Below the pieces are notes generated by a model. That model was not told the DNA's origin. It did not search any database and saw nothing but the letters and a program-made list of their open reading frames with translations. Of a DNA stretch of 64,000 bases, positions 9,580 to 21,285 are shown piece after piece. The first letter of the stretch is position 1; every line of letters begins with the position of its first letter. Source of the DNA: Poa pratensis. Taxonomy: Eukaryota > Streptophyta > Magnoliopsida > Poales > Poaceae. The position numbers were made by a program, and so were the translations under genes. The stretch is taken from the NCBI GenBank assembly GCA_947311845.1, contig CAMZMU010000062.1, positions 49,462,592-49,526,591 on the forward strand, given 5' to 3'.

Positions 9580-12136
9580 CTAGTTGAATGCCCGTGCGTT
9601 GCCACGAAACTACAATAAAGTGAATGCAATCTTAATTTTAAATAACATTTTTTCTTTTCACCATCTAGCTATATTACTCTATAATTGTCTATCTACTCTT
9701 CCATCGGTTATGTTGTCACTGTGTTTTTACTCCGGATCAGCAAGATGCCACTCTGTGTTGTGTCGCTATTTCATCATGTGCGCTCATTTTTCTAATCGAG
9801 GTTGAAGTTGTCTTTAATGACCTCGTCGCCTAGCCCTCGGCTCAACAATTACCTAAGTTGTTTTTAATAAGCTCTGGCATATTCTTTCTCGATATCACTT
9901 CGCCGTGTACCTTATGTAAAGAAATCTTGTAAGGTTCATGTCGCCTCTCAAAACATCTCCATTAGAGGGGGACAATGTGTCCGGACGCCCCCATATTCCG
10001 TTTTGCGGGCGTCCGGACAGTGTCCGGACCGACAGGGGCGGGTGCCCTTACGGCATCCCCGGTCCAACTTTTAAATTTTCTTTTCAACAAATTTGAATTT
10101 GAAACATATGACTAAAATTCATACAAATTTAGGTTAATAAAACGAAATTAAAACTAAAAACAATTTATACTAATCTAACCCTAACCCTAGTGGGAGTTGG
10201 AGTCGATGACGATGGCCAGCGACGTGCGTACGGTGGCCATGAAACCCGGTTTATCATCTGGGTCGCTGCATGGGGTCACGCTTGACCTCGGGCACGGCGG
10301 CTAGGCGACCTCCTTGCTGGAGTTGTAGATGGAACAATAGTCGTTGGGCTCCTCCTTGACCGTCAGCGCCTCCGTATCCATCCGCGACAAGAGGAGTGTT
10401 GCCTCCTAGTCCGGTCATGACATCAACGAAAAGTGGTAAGTAACTGGAACGTGATTGTCCAAAAGTATAAGAACAAGTACATGCTGAAAAATCTATGGGA
10501 CCAAGTGATTCCATACGGTGGACCAAAAGAAAATGTACTTGAGTACCAGCGATTTCATAACTTTGAAGTAAAATACCTACAGCTCCAAAGTTAGCATATA
10601 TGTTCAAGCCATGGTCTTACTATACCGATAACACTGCATAAAACACACTTCAAGCCTTGATAAAAACTAAGTTCATTTAGTCACACACAAGTATGTAAAG
10701 TGAGAGAGACACTCATAGGGAGTGATAAAACCCAAATCAGCATGCAGATCCTTACATTTATTTCCCATGTCATCCCTCGGCTTACATATGAAATTATGGG
10801 CTTAAGTAAGTCACTGTTTACATGGATCTTCAGAGAGGCCAAATGATGGGGCAAAAAATTATATTTAGCTTGGTTGGAGCTCCATATATCGATGTCATTT
10901 CGAGGTCTGAAGCTTCCATGTCTCCCTTCAAAATACAACCTCAACAGGATTAATCTTCACGAGTTCACGACTTAAAGACTCATGAAGGCATTGCATCGAC
11001 GGAATCTGAATTAGAGTTTCAGTGTCCCTAATTTGTGGACATGACAACAATAACTGAAACTCCTCAACACAACTCACCCGTTCACCCCAGTTTTGTTTTG
11101 TTTCACTGACCAGAGATGCCACATGAAGATGAATGCTCGATCAAATCATAACATGATGTTTGGTAGATATCCACAATCAGCTGTTCCATCTGCATTGCAG
11201 GAGAAAATATCCATCATTATACTCAACTCATGCTCTGCATTTTGGACAGTCGGTGACAAATAGGAACAAAATGGCAGAGTTTGGACAGTTTTCAGCCAGT
11301 TACTAATTGTATGAGATAGCGGTAAATGATTGTAGTATAAGTTTTAGTTTCACGGAAGAACACACTGGCCAATCCAATATTAGGATCACACGAAAGTACA
11401 CATGTGGTTCAACTGCACCAAGACAGACACTCGAAGACGCCTGAAGCAGAAGGAACAACTGGTTAGTTACCTTATCCATGGAGCGGCGGGAATCCTTGAA
11501 GTATAGGATGATGACAGTCAGGGTGGCGGCAATGGCGCCATAGAACATGCTGAGCTCCGCGACGAGCAAGCACAACGTCGATGCTGAACCAGCAGTACCC
11601 TCCTTCGTCGATGCTGCCGCGCCTTTCTCGCCTCCCCTCATGCAGCCGGCCGGGCCCCCTCCTCTGGTGGATCCCGTTGAAGATGGCCACCTTCGTGTCG
11701 TCGCTGGCTCCATGCTTCACCAACTTGCCGCAATATATACGCGTCGTAGACGGCCGTGTCTACAGGGGAGTCATTGGGCGGCCTGTCGCCGCGGCGCGGC
11801 TGCGACATGGTAAGGCATCAACCGATCCGAACTCTTCGGCGAGTGGAGGTAAGCGGAGCAGGCAGCACCTCCAGCGTCGTAGGCGTCGGCCGATTCAGAC
11901 TCGGGCGTGCCGACGTTCAATCTCGCGAGGACTGGCGGGGCAACTGGTGGCGTGAGGGTGGAAGAGTGGGTTGCCTTGGAGGTCAGGGGCGGAGGGGGTG
12001 CGGTTCGTCGTGAGGATCGTGAGAGGGCACGATTGTTCGGAAGGAGTCTCCACATGTTAGCGCACTTATTCACCGGGCGGACGTACTAATCCCCGACGTA
12101 CCAGCGAACACCGACTGCGCTTTAATATAGTAGAGA
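9580..12136 (-). mobile_element. Non-autonomous Helitron with gene-fragment-like cargo
   Basis: On the minus strand it begins TCTCTACTATATTAAAGCGC (5' TC, base 12136) and ends GGCATTCAACTAG (3' CTAG, base 9580). The host bases at the ends are A and T, as expected for Helitron insertion between A and T. A weak hairpin (CGTG...CACG) lies just before the 3' end. There are no inverted repeats and no target duplication. At 2557 bp it lacks Rep/helicase. The interior changes composition repeatedly: a C/G-rich block with repeated tccgga words (about 9975-10060), GC-rich blocks at 10200-10400 and 11460-12070, and AT-rich DNA between. This fits captured gene fragments, but none could be assigned to a family. 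'ctaaccctaaccctag' at 10178 is too short to mean telomeric DNA. Confidence 0.7.
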
Positions 12137-12216
12137 TAACCTACACGATGGTAGTACCTGTCCTTTATAGAATAGGACTCGGTGATTACAACTTGTACGA
12201 TACGTTTAATCTAACA
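12137..12216 (-). repeat. 3' LTR start of Copia element A, cut by the Helitron
   Basis: On the minus strand the polyprotein ends in a polypurine tract (GAGGGGGGA) directly followed by TGTTAGATTAAACG, the LTR start at base 12216. The polyprotein stop codon (TAG, 12211-12213) lies inside the LTR. The LTR runs only to 12137, where Helitron sequence starts; the remainder may be at 9480-9579. Confidence 0.65.
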
Positions 12217-15200
12217 TCCCCCCTCAATCACAACTTCTCTAAGTTGAGATTGTGTAAATATTTCAAACTGTCGACCGGCTAAGGCTTTGGTGAATCCGTC
12301 AGCTAGTTGATCTCCTGTTGGTATATACCGAATCTCTAACATCTTCTGAGCAACTCTTTCACGAACAAAATGATAGTCCACTTCTATGTGTTTTGTTCGA
12401 GCATGAAACACAGGATTCGCCGACATATACGTAGCTCCAATATTATCACACCAAAGACAAGGCACTTGTCTTTGAGGAATACTCAACTCGGTCAATAGAG
12501 ATTGTACCCACATTAATTCAGCTGTAGCATTAGCGACTGCTTTATATTCCGCCTCTGTGCTAGATCGAGACACTGTCGCCTGTTTCTTTGCACACCATGA
12601 GACAAGATTGGAACCTAGGAACACAGCAAATCCTCCTGTCGATCGTCTATCATCCGGGCAACCCGCCCAATCTGAATCAGAAAAGGCGCTCAACAACATT
12701 GACGACGACTTTTGAATTTTCAGCCCAATGTTCCATGTGCCCTTCAAATACCTCAGAACTCTCTTAACAGCCGTCCAATGCGTTGTCGTGGGAGCATGAA
12801 GGAATTGACAAATTTTGTTGACTGTGAAAGAGATATCTGGACGTGTTAGTGTAACATACTGTAATGCACCAACTATACTGCGATACCTCGTAGAGTCTTC
12901 ATCACTCAGTGGATCACCATCAACAATGGATAATTTTTCCGAAGTAGACATAGGTGTAGGATAAGGTTTACAATTCTCCATATTAACCTTTTTCAGAATT
13001 TCAGCAACATACTTGCCTTGTGACAAAAGAATACCACCATCCTCCTCGTGTTTTGTCACTTCAATGCCCAGGAAATAATGAAGCTCCCCAAGATCTTTAA
13101 GTGCAAACTCTTCCTGTAGATCAACCAATAATGCAGCTACTGCCTTTTCTGAAGAGCTTGCCACAATAATGTCATCAACATATATTAACAAGAATATAAT
13201 CATACCATTCTTATTGAAGAAGAATAACGATGTATCAGCCTTGCTTGGAGAAAACCCAAGTTGTTGTAATTTACCACTCAAACGTAGTACCATGCCCGGG
13301 GAGCCTGTTTCAGGCCATAAAGCGCTTTATCCAATTTACATACATAATTAGGCTTACTCTTATCCTCATATCCTGGGGGTTGCTTCATGAACACTTCTTC
13401 CTCAAGAACACCATAGAGAAACGCGTTCTTCACATCTAGTTGGCGTAGCAACCAACCGCGAGAGACTGCTATAGACAAAATTAGCCTAATGGTAGCAGCT
13501 TTGACAACGGGGCTAAATGTGTCCTCGTAGTCAATTCCATATCTTTGTTTGAATCCTTTTGCAACAAGTCTCGCCTTATAGCGATCAACACTGCCATCAG
13601 CCTTCCTTTTTACTTTATACACCCACTTACAGTCGATAACATTATTTGCTTTGTTAGCTGGAACAAGATGCCACGTCTCATTCTTCTGAAGTGCTAGATG
13701 TTCTTCGTCCATAGCCTGTCTCCACTTCGGGTCACTGAATGCTTCAGTAACAGTATCAGGTTCGCCTGAAGCTGCAAAACCTCCCCATCGAATGGTTCCA
13801 TCCGTTCGGGTTTTTGGCTGAACAATACCTCGAGAAAATCTGGTAACAGCCCGGCTTGGTGGTGGAGGCGCAGCATGCGCCACAGGGGACCCAGTCACAG
13901 AAGAAGAAGATCCGGGACTGGGCGTAGGTGAACCAGGCTCGTGAACCTGCAAGCTGCCACTTGCAGCGCTGGGAGTGGACACACTAGCCGATGTGGGTGA
14001 ATGAATGGATGCACCGGTGCCACTTGATGCTGTAGGAGGTGATGGGGATTCAGTCGGGTCAGCCGACATAGGCTGTGAAGGAGAAGGAATCAGCTCCTCA
14101 TGATCAGAGGCTGAACCAGCACCGTGATCAGAACCAACCTCGTGTTCTGCACCATCATGCAGATCATTGTTTGACTCCATATTTTCACTGTTTTGCAAAT
14201 TTTCTTCACCTGTTTCCTGCACAGCACCTTCAGGAGCAAGATTAGTAATACGAGAATTATTCATATGGTTAGCTATGTCATCCCCTTGATCAGAATTGGA
14301 ACCCGGATTGATGAGCGTGGATGGAAGAAGAAGAATTTCTGCTTTGAGCAGGGCGCCGGCATTTGGATGTAGACTAGCAAAAGGAAAAATTTGTTCATCA
14401 AAGATAACATCGCGTGAGATATACACACGACCGGAGGAGATATCCAAGCATTTGTACCCTTTATGACGACCACTGTATCCAAGAAAAACACACCTTTTTG
14501 AACGAAATTCTAATTTGCGAGGATTATATGGACGTAGGTTCGGCCAACACGCACATCCAAAAGTACGTAGAAAGGTGTAATCTGGTTTTTGACCAAGTAG
14601 CCGCTCTAAAGGGGACACAAAATTCAGAATTTTATTGGGTAACCGATTGATGATATATGTGGCAGACAAGAAAGCTTCATCCCAAAATTTTAGTGGTATT
14701 GAAGCATGAGATAACAAGGATAATCCTACTTCCACAATATGTCTATGTTTTCTTTCTGCTGCACCATTTTGTTGATGCGCATGAGGACAGGATACATGAT
14801 GAGAGATTCCTATCTTTTGGAAAAATTGATTGAGTTTTTCATATTCTCCTCCCCAATCGGATTGGACACTAATAATTTTGCGCCCAAGAAGTCGTTCAAC
14901 ATGAGCTTGAAAATCATGAAATATTTGGAAGACATCGGATCGTTTTTTAAACACATATATCCAAACAAATTTACTATAGTCATCAATGAAACTTACATAA
15001 TACTGATTACGCCTCACAGAATTGGGAGCAGGACCCCAAACATCAGAATAAATAAGTTCCAAAGGATGAATAGAAACACTCGATGACCTATGATAGGGAA
15101 GCTGATGACTCTTTGCTTGTTGACAAGCATTACAAACCGAAATTTTATTGGACTCATGAGACCATAGGAGGTCATTATTTCTAAGAACTTGTTGAACGAT

Positions 15201-16045
15201 AAGAGGTGAAGGATGCCCTAGACGGTTATGCCATCCGGACACGGAGATCTTGGTAGCTCTACATGCTTGCTTTAGTTGAGAGAAGGATCCTGGAGGCAAC
15301 GGATAGAGACCACCCTCACATCTGCCTCGGAGAAGAGTCTTCGTGTCCTGATCCTTTATCAAAAAATGAGTTGGATGATATTCCAGATAAGCATTATTAT
15401 CAGATGCTAAGCGATGAGTAGAAATAAGATTTTTCGTGGCATTGGGAATATAGAGAACATTATTAAGATCAAGATTTTTATTAGGGGTATGAACAGTAGC
15501 TTTACCAATACGACTAATTCTCATACCTTGTCCGTTTGCGGTGTGAACCTGCTCGTTTCCGTTGTACTTCTCATGGGTGGTGAGCTTCTCGAGCTCGCCT
15601 GTGATATGGTCTGTCGCGCCGGTGTCGCTATACCAGTTGGTATCCATGCCGTAGGAGTTCACTGCGGCGCCAGCTATCTTGCCATTGGCGTGTTGATGTC
15701 CTGCTGGGAGTTCGCCATGGTAATCTGAATTGTAGCGGTACCAACAATCCGCTGCTGTGTGTCCGATGATGCCGCAGACTTGACACTGGATGCGAGGAGC
15801 GTTGTTGTTGTTGAACCGACCACGGCCTCTGCCGTCGCTACGCCCATCGCCGCGGCCGCGGCCGCCGCCACGCGCAGGTCCACGTCCACGTCCACCGCGC
15901 ATGTTGCCGCGGAAGTTAGAGTAGCCACGACCCCGGCTTGCTGAGTTTGCTGAGTTAGAGGCCCATGCAGTGATCGTTGTGGGCAGGAGCAGAAGTGTGA
16001 GCACGCACGTCACTACTGTCCAGAAGTTCCAGACGAGCTCCCCGG
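12211..16045 (-). mobile_element. Ty1-Copia retrotransposon A, 5'-truncated, one frameshift
   Basis: Two overlapping minus-strand frames (16211-13278 and 13293-12211) make one Copia polyprotein. In order: Arg/Gly-rich gag end and CCHC knuckle ([14 protein letters not shown], about 15750-15800), aspartic protease (DTGATDH), integrase with its zinc-binding region and catalytic core, reverse transcriptase with YVDDI, and RNase H. The order PR-IN-RT-RH defines Copia. The frames meet just after the conserved APRAW motif near 13290 and are offset by one missing base. The N-terminal gag half is absent: Copia-like coding stops making sense right of about 16045, where oppositely oriented Copia B begins. 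Also, about 15970-16040 reads as gag in a different frame from the knuckle. The 5' LTR was not found, so the element is dead unless helped in trans. Confidence 0.85.
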
Positions 16046-16049
16046 CCAA

Positions 16050-17864
16050 GTCCTGCACCATGGTTAGGCAACAAAATAGGCGAATATGCAACATCGACAA
16101 ACTGAGCAGGCAAAGTAGGAGATGAATGCATGGATGATGGTTGTGTTGCTCACGTGACTGCTGACCCCACTGCTGAGCCTCGACATTATTCCGCTGCCAT
16201 GCACATTCCACACTGGCGTGACGCAGTGGAACAGGAATATCAAGCGCTTCTCAAAAATGATACATGGACATTGGTTCCTCCGAAGTCCGGTGTCAATATC
16301 ATTGACAGCAAATGGGTGTTTAAAGTGAAAAAGCATGCTGATGGTTCTATTGAGAGGTACAAAGCGCGTTTGGTCGCCAAAGGTTTCAAGCAACGCTATG
16401 GTCTTGATTATGAGGATACTTTCAGCCCCGTTGTCAAGCCTACCACTATTCGTATTCTGCTCACATTGGCTATCACTCGCGGCTGGTCTCTTCGACAGTT
16501 GGATGTTCAGAATGCTTTCCTTCATGGTGTTCTGGAAGAGGAGGTTTATATGCGTCAGCCTCCTGGATTTGCTGATCCTGATCGTCCTGGTCATCTGTGT
16601 CGCCTGGTAAAGGCGCTTTATGGCCTTAAGCAGGCTCCCCGTGCCTGGCATGCACGCCTGGGTTCTGCGCTTCGTGCACTCGGGTTTGTTCCCTCTACAG
16701 CAGATACATCACTGTTTCTGCTTCAGCGTCCAGAGGTCACTATGTACCTTCTGGTTTATGTGGATGATATTATTTTGGTATCCTCGTCAGTCACTGCTGC
16801 CGACCGTTTGGTGTCCTCGATGGGTGTTGAGTTTGCTGTTAAGGATCTGGGTAAGCTGCATTATTTTCTTGGACTGGAGGTGACTCATGATGATTCTGGT
16901 TTGACTCTCTCTCAGAAGAAGTACTCTCTTGACTTGCTAGGGCGTGCTGGTATGCTTCAGTGCAAGCCCGCTACTACTCCTATGTCTGCCACAGATCCAA
17001 TCACGGCTGTCGATGGTACACCGCTCTCGTCTGAGGATGCTACTGAGTACCGCAGTATCGTTGGGGGCTTACAGTACTTGACACTTACCAGACCGGATAT
17101 TTCCTATGTGGTGAACCGTGTCTGCCAGTATCTTCATTCACCCAGGGATACACATATGACTGCAGTGAAGCGTATCTTGCGCTATATTCGCCTTACGACA
17201 TCATATGGTCTTCACTTCCGCTCTGCTCCTTCAGGCTTGCTCTCCGCTTTTTCTGATGCGGACTGGGCTGGCAATCCTGATGATCGGCGATCCACGGGGG
17301 GATATGCGGTGTTCTTTGGTCCAAACCTGATCGCCTGGAGTGCTCGCAAGCAAGCTACAGTGTCTCGCAGTAGTACTGAAGCTGAATACAAGGCTGTTGC
17401 CAATGCGACAGCTGAGCTCATCTGGGTGCAGTCTTTGCTACGAGAGTTGCGCATCCCGCAACCTCAGTCTCCCGTTCTTTGGTGTGATAACATCGGTGCT
17501 ACTTATCTGTCATCCAACCCAGTTTTCCATGCCCGAACGAAGCACATCGAAGTTGACTATCATTTTGTGAGGGAACGTGTTGCACAGAAGCTTCTTCAGA
17601 TCAAGTTCATCTCGTCGAAAGATCAACTTGCCGACATCTTCACTAAGCCACTATCCTTGCCGTTGTTTCAAGGTTGTAGGCGCAATCTTAACCTGTTAGA
17701 TGTTAGATGACACGGTTAAGATTGAGGGAGGGTGTTAGACTGTATATATACCCTAGCTTCTGTATTGTATTCGGTATGTAATTGTACAGAACTTGTACAC
17801 TATAAATATAAACCTGAGGCCACGCCTATTGGTGTCGAGCCGTTCCCATATTCATTGTTTGACA
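16050..17864 (+). mobile_element. Ty1-Copia retrotransposon B, 3' portion with its 3' LTR
   Basis: Frame 16130-17710 encodes the reverse transcriptase and RNase H of a Copia polyprotein without internal stop: [13 protein letters not shown] entry, [23 protein letters not shown] active site and RNase H (about [18 protein letters not shown] to the [14 protein letters not shown] region). It differs clearly in sequence from Copia A. Gag, protease and integrase are missing. A polypurine run (attgagggaggg) precedes TGTTAGACTG at 17733. The presumed LTR runs to ...TTTGACA at 17864 (132 bp, TG...CA), with a TATA-like box (ctataaatat) inside. The left boundary, within about 30 bases of 16050, is where minus-strand Copia A ends, so the two truncated 5' sides meet back to back. 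Confidence 0.8.
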
Positions 17865-18357
17865 TGATATGGGCAGGACAGAGGAGGTGAAGCCCAATTT
17901 TAGGACTCCACCGAGTTAGTCTTTTTAATAAATAGTTTGGGTTTTATTTGTGTTTTCTATTATGGTCATGTTCGGTTTGGGCCTGTCCAAAACGAACCAG
18001 GTTTGAGTCCAAGTTGTTTTGGCCGCACCACCTTCCCCATATAAGGAGTTGGCCGGCCTAGGTATTAGGGGTCCAGAATTTTAGTCTAAAAACTAGCTCG
18101 TTGAGTTTAGGGTTGTATCATCCCTCCGGGGACGGCGCTGCCGTATTATCCAATATAGATTGCTGCGAAGGTTCTTGTGTTCATCAAGGATTATCGAGCT
18201 CAGGTTTGAGGCGTGTTGTTATCTTCACGTTGCTTACTGGAATTTATTCCCCACCTTCAGGTGACGCCATCGGTGTTGTTGGAAGGATTATTACCTTGGT
18301 TGTCTCGCTGTGAAAGATCGGGCAAAACTCTAGGATCGACGGGGTTGATCCTTATCA
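17865..18357 (+). repeat. 5' LTR of element C
   Basis: 493 bp, TGATATGGGC to CCTTATCA, identical by eye to 20767-21259. It begins at the base after the TTTGACA end of the Copia B LTR. Five-base inverted ends (TGATA/TATCA) mark the limits. Confidence 0.85.
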
Positions 18358-18359
18358 TG

Positions 18360-18369
18360 TGGTATCAGA
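18360..18369 (+). other. Primer-binding site of element C
   Basis: TGGTATCAGA matches the complement of the 3' end of plant initiator tRNA-Met and sits two bases downstream of the 5' LTR, the normal position for minus-strand priming. Confidence 0.75.
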
Positions 18370-19064
18370 TTACTGGGTTTATCACCGCGAGTTCGTGTTA
18401 TTGAGATCGGTCTGCAGGTTTGAAAGCTCGTGGATTGATTTTGCTTGGAGGTGTCGAGTTGGCACCACATTGCATCTCGCCGAGTTGGGAGTTGCAACGA
18501 TAGCCAGAGCAATCAGGTCAGTCACGTTCTGATTTTCTCATCGTTTGGATCGAAAGAAAAGAAGTGAAGCGAAGGAGGAACAATCGAAGAGATCGGAACG
18601 AGGAGGAGCTGGTACGTGATTCAGTATCGTGTACTTTCCGTCCAGCTACAGATCGGATCTGGCAAGTTAAAAAAAAAAGCGAGCAGTTTTGGCGTGCAGA
18701 TCGGATCGGTCTGTACCCAGGAACGAGTTGTATTGCTCGTGGACTCCTACTACCAATCGTCGGCAGGTTTCTGATCGCTACAAGGTAGATTCGGAAGAGA
18801 TTCGGAAAGGAACGTACAAGGAAGGTTTCTGATCGCTACCCTGGTACGAGTTGTATTGCTCGTGGACTCTTCCTACCGATCGTGGAGTCACGGCTTTGGT
18901 ACATACACCAGGCGGAATCCGAGTCCTAATCAAGCTAGTTGTGTTACCCTGGCCGGCACGGAAACGTAAATTTTTCTGCCGTCCGAGTCCAACTCCATCT
19001 CGGCAGAACTGGTTTTCTGAAAAATTTTGTAGCAGTGCGTGAAAAAGTATAAAAATATTCAGAG

Positions 19065-20821
19065 ATGAGTTATTTTGCGGGTGATTTTTATGGCAAGAGG
19101 TGTCAAAGTGGCAAGAAATCTGGTGATATTTTTAATGACTATCTTGACCTGCTGGACGGCGTAGCTTGTGCTGCGTCTGAGCTCAATTGGCGACTGACCT
19201 ATGATTCAACAGCTAAAGAATATGAGTCATGGGAAAGTCTTATGCTTCAGGGTTTCACAGATGTGATACTTGGGAACGAGTGGATTGGTCTACGCGTTTG
19301 GTTCTTGCACTGAGACGTGTGGATGAGGAGGTGACTCGTTGGTGGAATGAGGAGATGCATGGGAAGGACAACACATATGCAACTTGGGGTAATTTTACTC
19401 AATTTCTGCGTGCATGTTTTCTGTCTCCTCGTCATAGGGTATCTCGTATCAAACCTGTACAGGCAACAACGGTTGTACAGAGGAGTGCTGATGTTGCCAA
19501 GAGGGTGCAGCCTTGTTCCAAGAAGGTTGCTATGTCTTTTCCACCTCCTGCAATGGGTGTGAAGACAGTAGTTCCATTGCAAACGGTCAGTGCAGCCGAG
19601 ACAAAGATTTCTGAAGCGCAGCAGCCTGATGTTGAGAAAGTTGTTGTTTGCGCTGAAACTGCAGTGGATACGGTTGAACCATTGAGTGGGCTCAATATGC
19701 AGCTCAAAAGGGTACATGAGGAGGCTTGCAAATTAGTTGACAAGTGTCAGCGATGGAGTTTATTTCAGACTCAGTGCATGATAAAAGACAAACACTGCAT
19801 GCTCATGATTGATGGTGGTAGCTGTACTAATGGCATAAGCAAGGCGATGGTGGCAGCATTGGGGTTGTCCACTTGGCGTATTCCTGAACCTAAGCACCTA
19901 GAGTGGTTAAATAGTTGTGGTATGCTGAAGGTTACTCATAAAGTGCGTGTGTCATTTACAGTTGGTGACTATGTTGATGAGGTTGAGTGCGATGTATTGC
20001 CATTGGAGGTGTGTGGGCCGTTACTTGGTCGACCTTGGCAGTATGATTGCAATGTTACTCATGCTGGGAGAGCCAATACATATTCTTTTATGCATGATGG
20101 TAAACAGCAGATTTTGAAGCCTATGAAGGATGATCAAATTAAATCTGATGTGGAGCTGGTGATACACAAGGAGAGGTTGCATAAAGCTGAACCAAAACAG
20201 CGGTTAGCTAAGTTGCAGCAAGTGGAGCATGATGCAAGGAGCGTTGGTGCAGAAATTGATTCAACTATGCATGTAGATGACAAGCCTGTGTTTGTTGGTG
20301 ACAAGCTAGTTGAAGACAAACCTCTTATTGGGGAGACGAAGGGTATTGCAGCGAGTGTTCCAGTTCGTGTTGACATGGGTGTTCAGACCGATGACAGTGG
20401 TGCTGATCGTGTTCCGGTGCATATGGTGCCGCGGGTAGTCAGCCACAGTTTTGTGAGAACACCTCGGAGACGTTTTGTTGGAGCAGCAGTGTGTGTGCAT
20501 AGAGGCAAGGATGGACGTGTTCGTCGGTTGTGTGGCCCGGGCATTACTACTTTGCAGGGTCGTGCTAAGCAGGTTCATGTTCAGCAGCAAAGAGCTCCAT
20601 CAAGTGTTGAGAAGAAGCAGATGGTGGCGCCTAAAACCAAGCTTGTGTGGCGAAGAAAGGAGGGGCAGGCGTCCATGGAGACACGTGATGTTTCTGTTCA
20701 TATCACGTCACCTTTTCGAGCAGACCCTCACGCGTTGGGGACAACGCTTTTTGAAGGAGGGGAGGATGATATGGGCAGGACAGAGGAGGTGAAGCCCAAT
20801 TTTAGGACTCCACCGAGTTAG
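19065..20821 (+). CDS. Gag and retropepsin of element C, split by one frame offset
   Basis: The gag N terminus is in a frame starting ATG 19065 (MSYFAGDF...), closed at 19313. The continuing gag (DTWERVDWSTRLVLALRRV, then RWWNEEM) is in another frame, open from about 19229 to the stop at 20821 inside LTR2. The switch near 19262 corresponds to one missing base, or to a -1 frameshift. Downstream is a Gypsy-like aspartic protease (MLMIDGGSCTNGISKAM, flap region, then GPLLGRPWQYD) at about 19797-20050. DGGS replaces the DT/SG of many retropepsins, a variant I recall in plant Gypsy elements. The last 250 residues are Lys/Arg/Val-rich with no recognised domain. No reverse transcriptase or integrase follows. 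Confidence 0.7.
20753..20766 (+). other. Polypurine tract of element C
   Basis: Fourteen uninterrupted purines, GAAGGAGGGGAGGA, directly precede LTR2, the standard plus-strand primer position. Confidence 0.8.
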
Positions 20822-21259
20822 TCTTTTTAATAAATAGTTTGGGTTTTATTTGTGTTTTCTATTATGGTCATGTTCGGTTTGGGCCTGTCCAAAACGAACC
20901 AGGTTTGAGTCCAAGTTGTTTTGGCCGCACCACCTTCCCCATATAAGGAGTTGGCCGGCCTAGGTATTAGGGGTCCAGAATTTTAGTCTAAAAACTAGCT
21001 CGTTGAGTTTAGGGTTGTATCATCCCTCCGGGGACGGCGCTGCCGTATTATCCAATATAGATTGCTGCGAAGGTTCTTGTGTTCATCAAGGATTATCGAG
21101 CTCAGGTTTGAGGCGTGTTGTTATCTTCACGTTGCTTACTGGAATTTATTCCCCACCTTCAGGTGACGCCATCGGTGTTGTTGGAAGGATTATTACCTTG
21201 GTTGTCTCGCTGTGAAAGATCGGGCAAAACTCTAGGATCGACGGGGTTGATCCTTATCA
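20767..21259 (+). repeat. 3' LTR of element C
   Basis: Identical by eye to the 5' LTR; the first 55 bases are also the end of the gag/protease frame. Six bases after its CA end (TGTGGT) match the bases following LTR1, so the copy seems to continue slightly past the LTR before switching to a 20-bp piece shared with Copia A. Confidence 0.85.
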
Positions 21260-21285
21260 TGTGGTGACCCCGGCTTGCTGAGTTT

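Larger units (their letters stand above)
17865..21259 (+). mobile_element. Non-autonomous LTR retrotransposon C encoding gag and protease only (TR-GAG type)
   Basis: A 3395-bp element with two direct 493-bp LTRs (17865-18357 and 20767-21259) that look identical base for base over their whole length. LTRs start TGATA and end TATCA. A tRNA-Met primer-binding site (TGGTATCAGA, 18360-18369) lies two bases after LTR1, and a purine tract (GAAGGAGGGGAGGA, 20753-20766) abuts LTR2. The inside holds a 0.7-kb leader and a gag/protease frame, with no reverse transcriptase, RNase H or integrase, so movement must rely on a partner. The leader contains two near copies (about 18712-18760 and 18838-18887) of a segment centred on acgagttgtattgctcgtgg. 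No five-base target duplication flanks it (TGACA on the left, TGTGG on the right). Confidence 0.85.

Noticed and set aside
10178..10192. Telomere-like repeat (ctaaccctaaccctag)
   Set aside because: Only two units; chance or transposon-internal.
11472..12073. Possible coding gene (overlapping GC-rich frames on both strands)
   Set aside because: No family motif, frames overlap on both strands, and the region lies inside the Helitron; treated as captured fragments.
16064..16651. Minus-strand 195-residue frame
   Set aside because: Antisense to Copia B reverse transcriptase.
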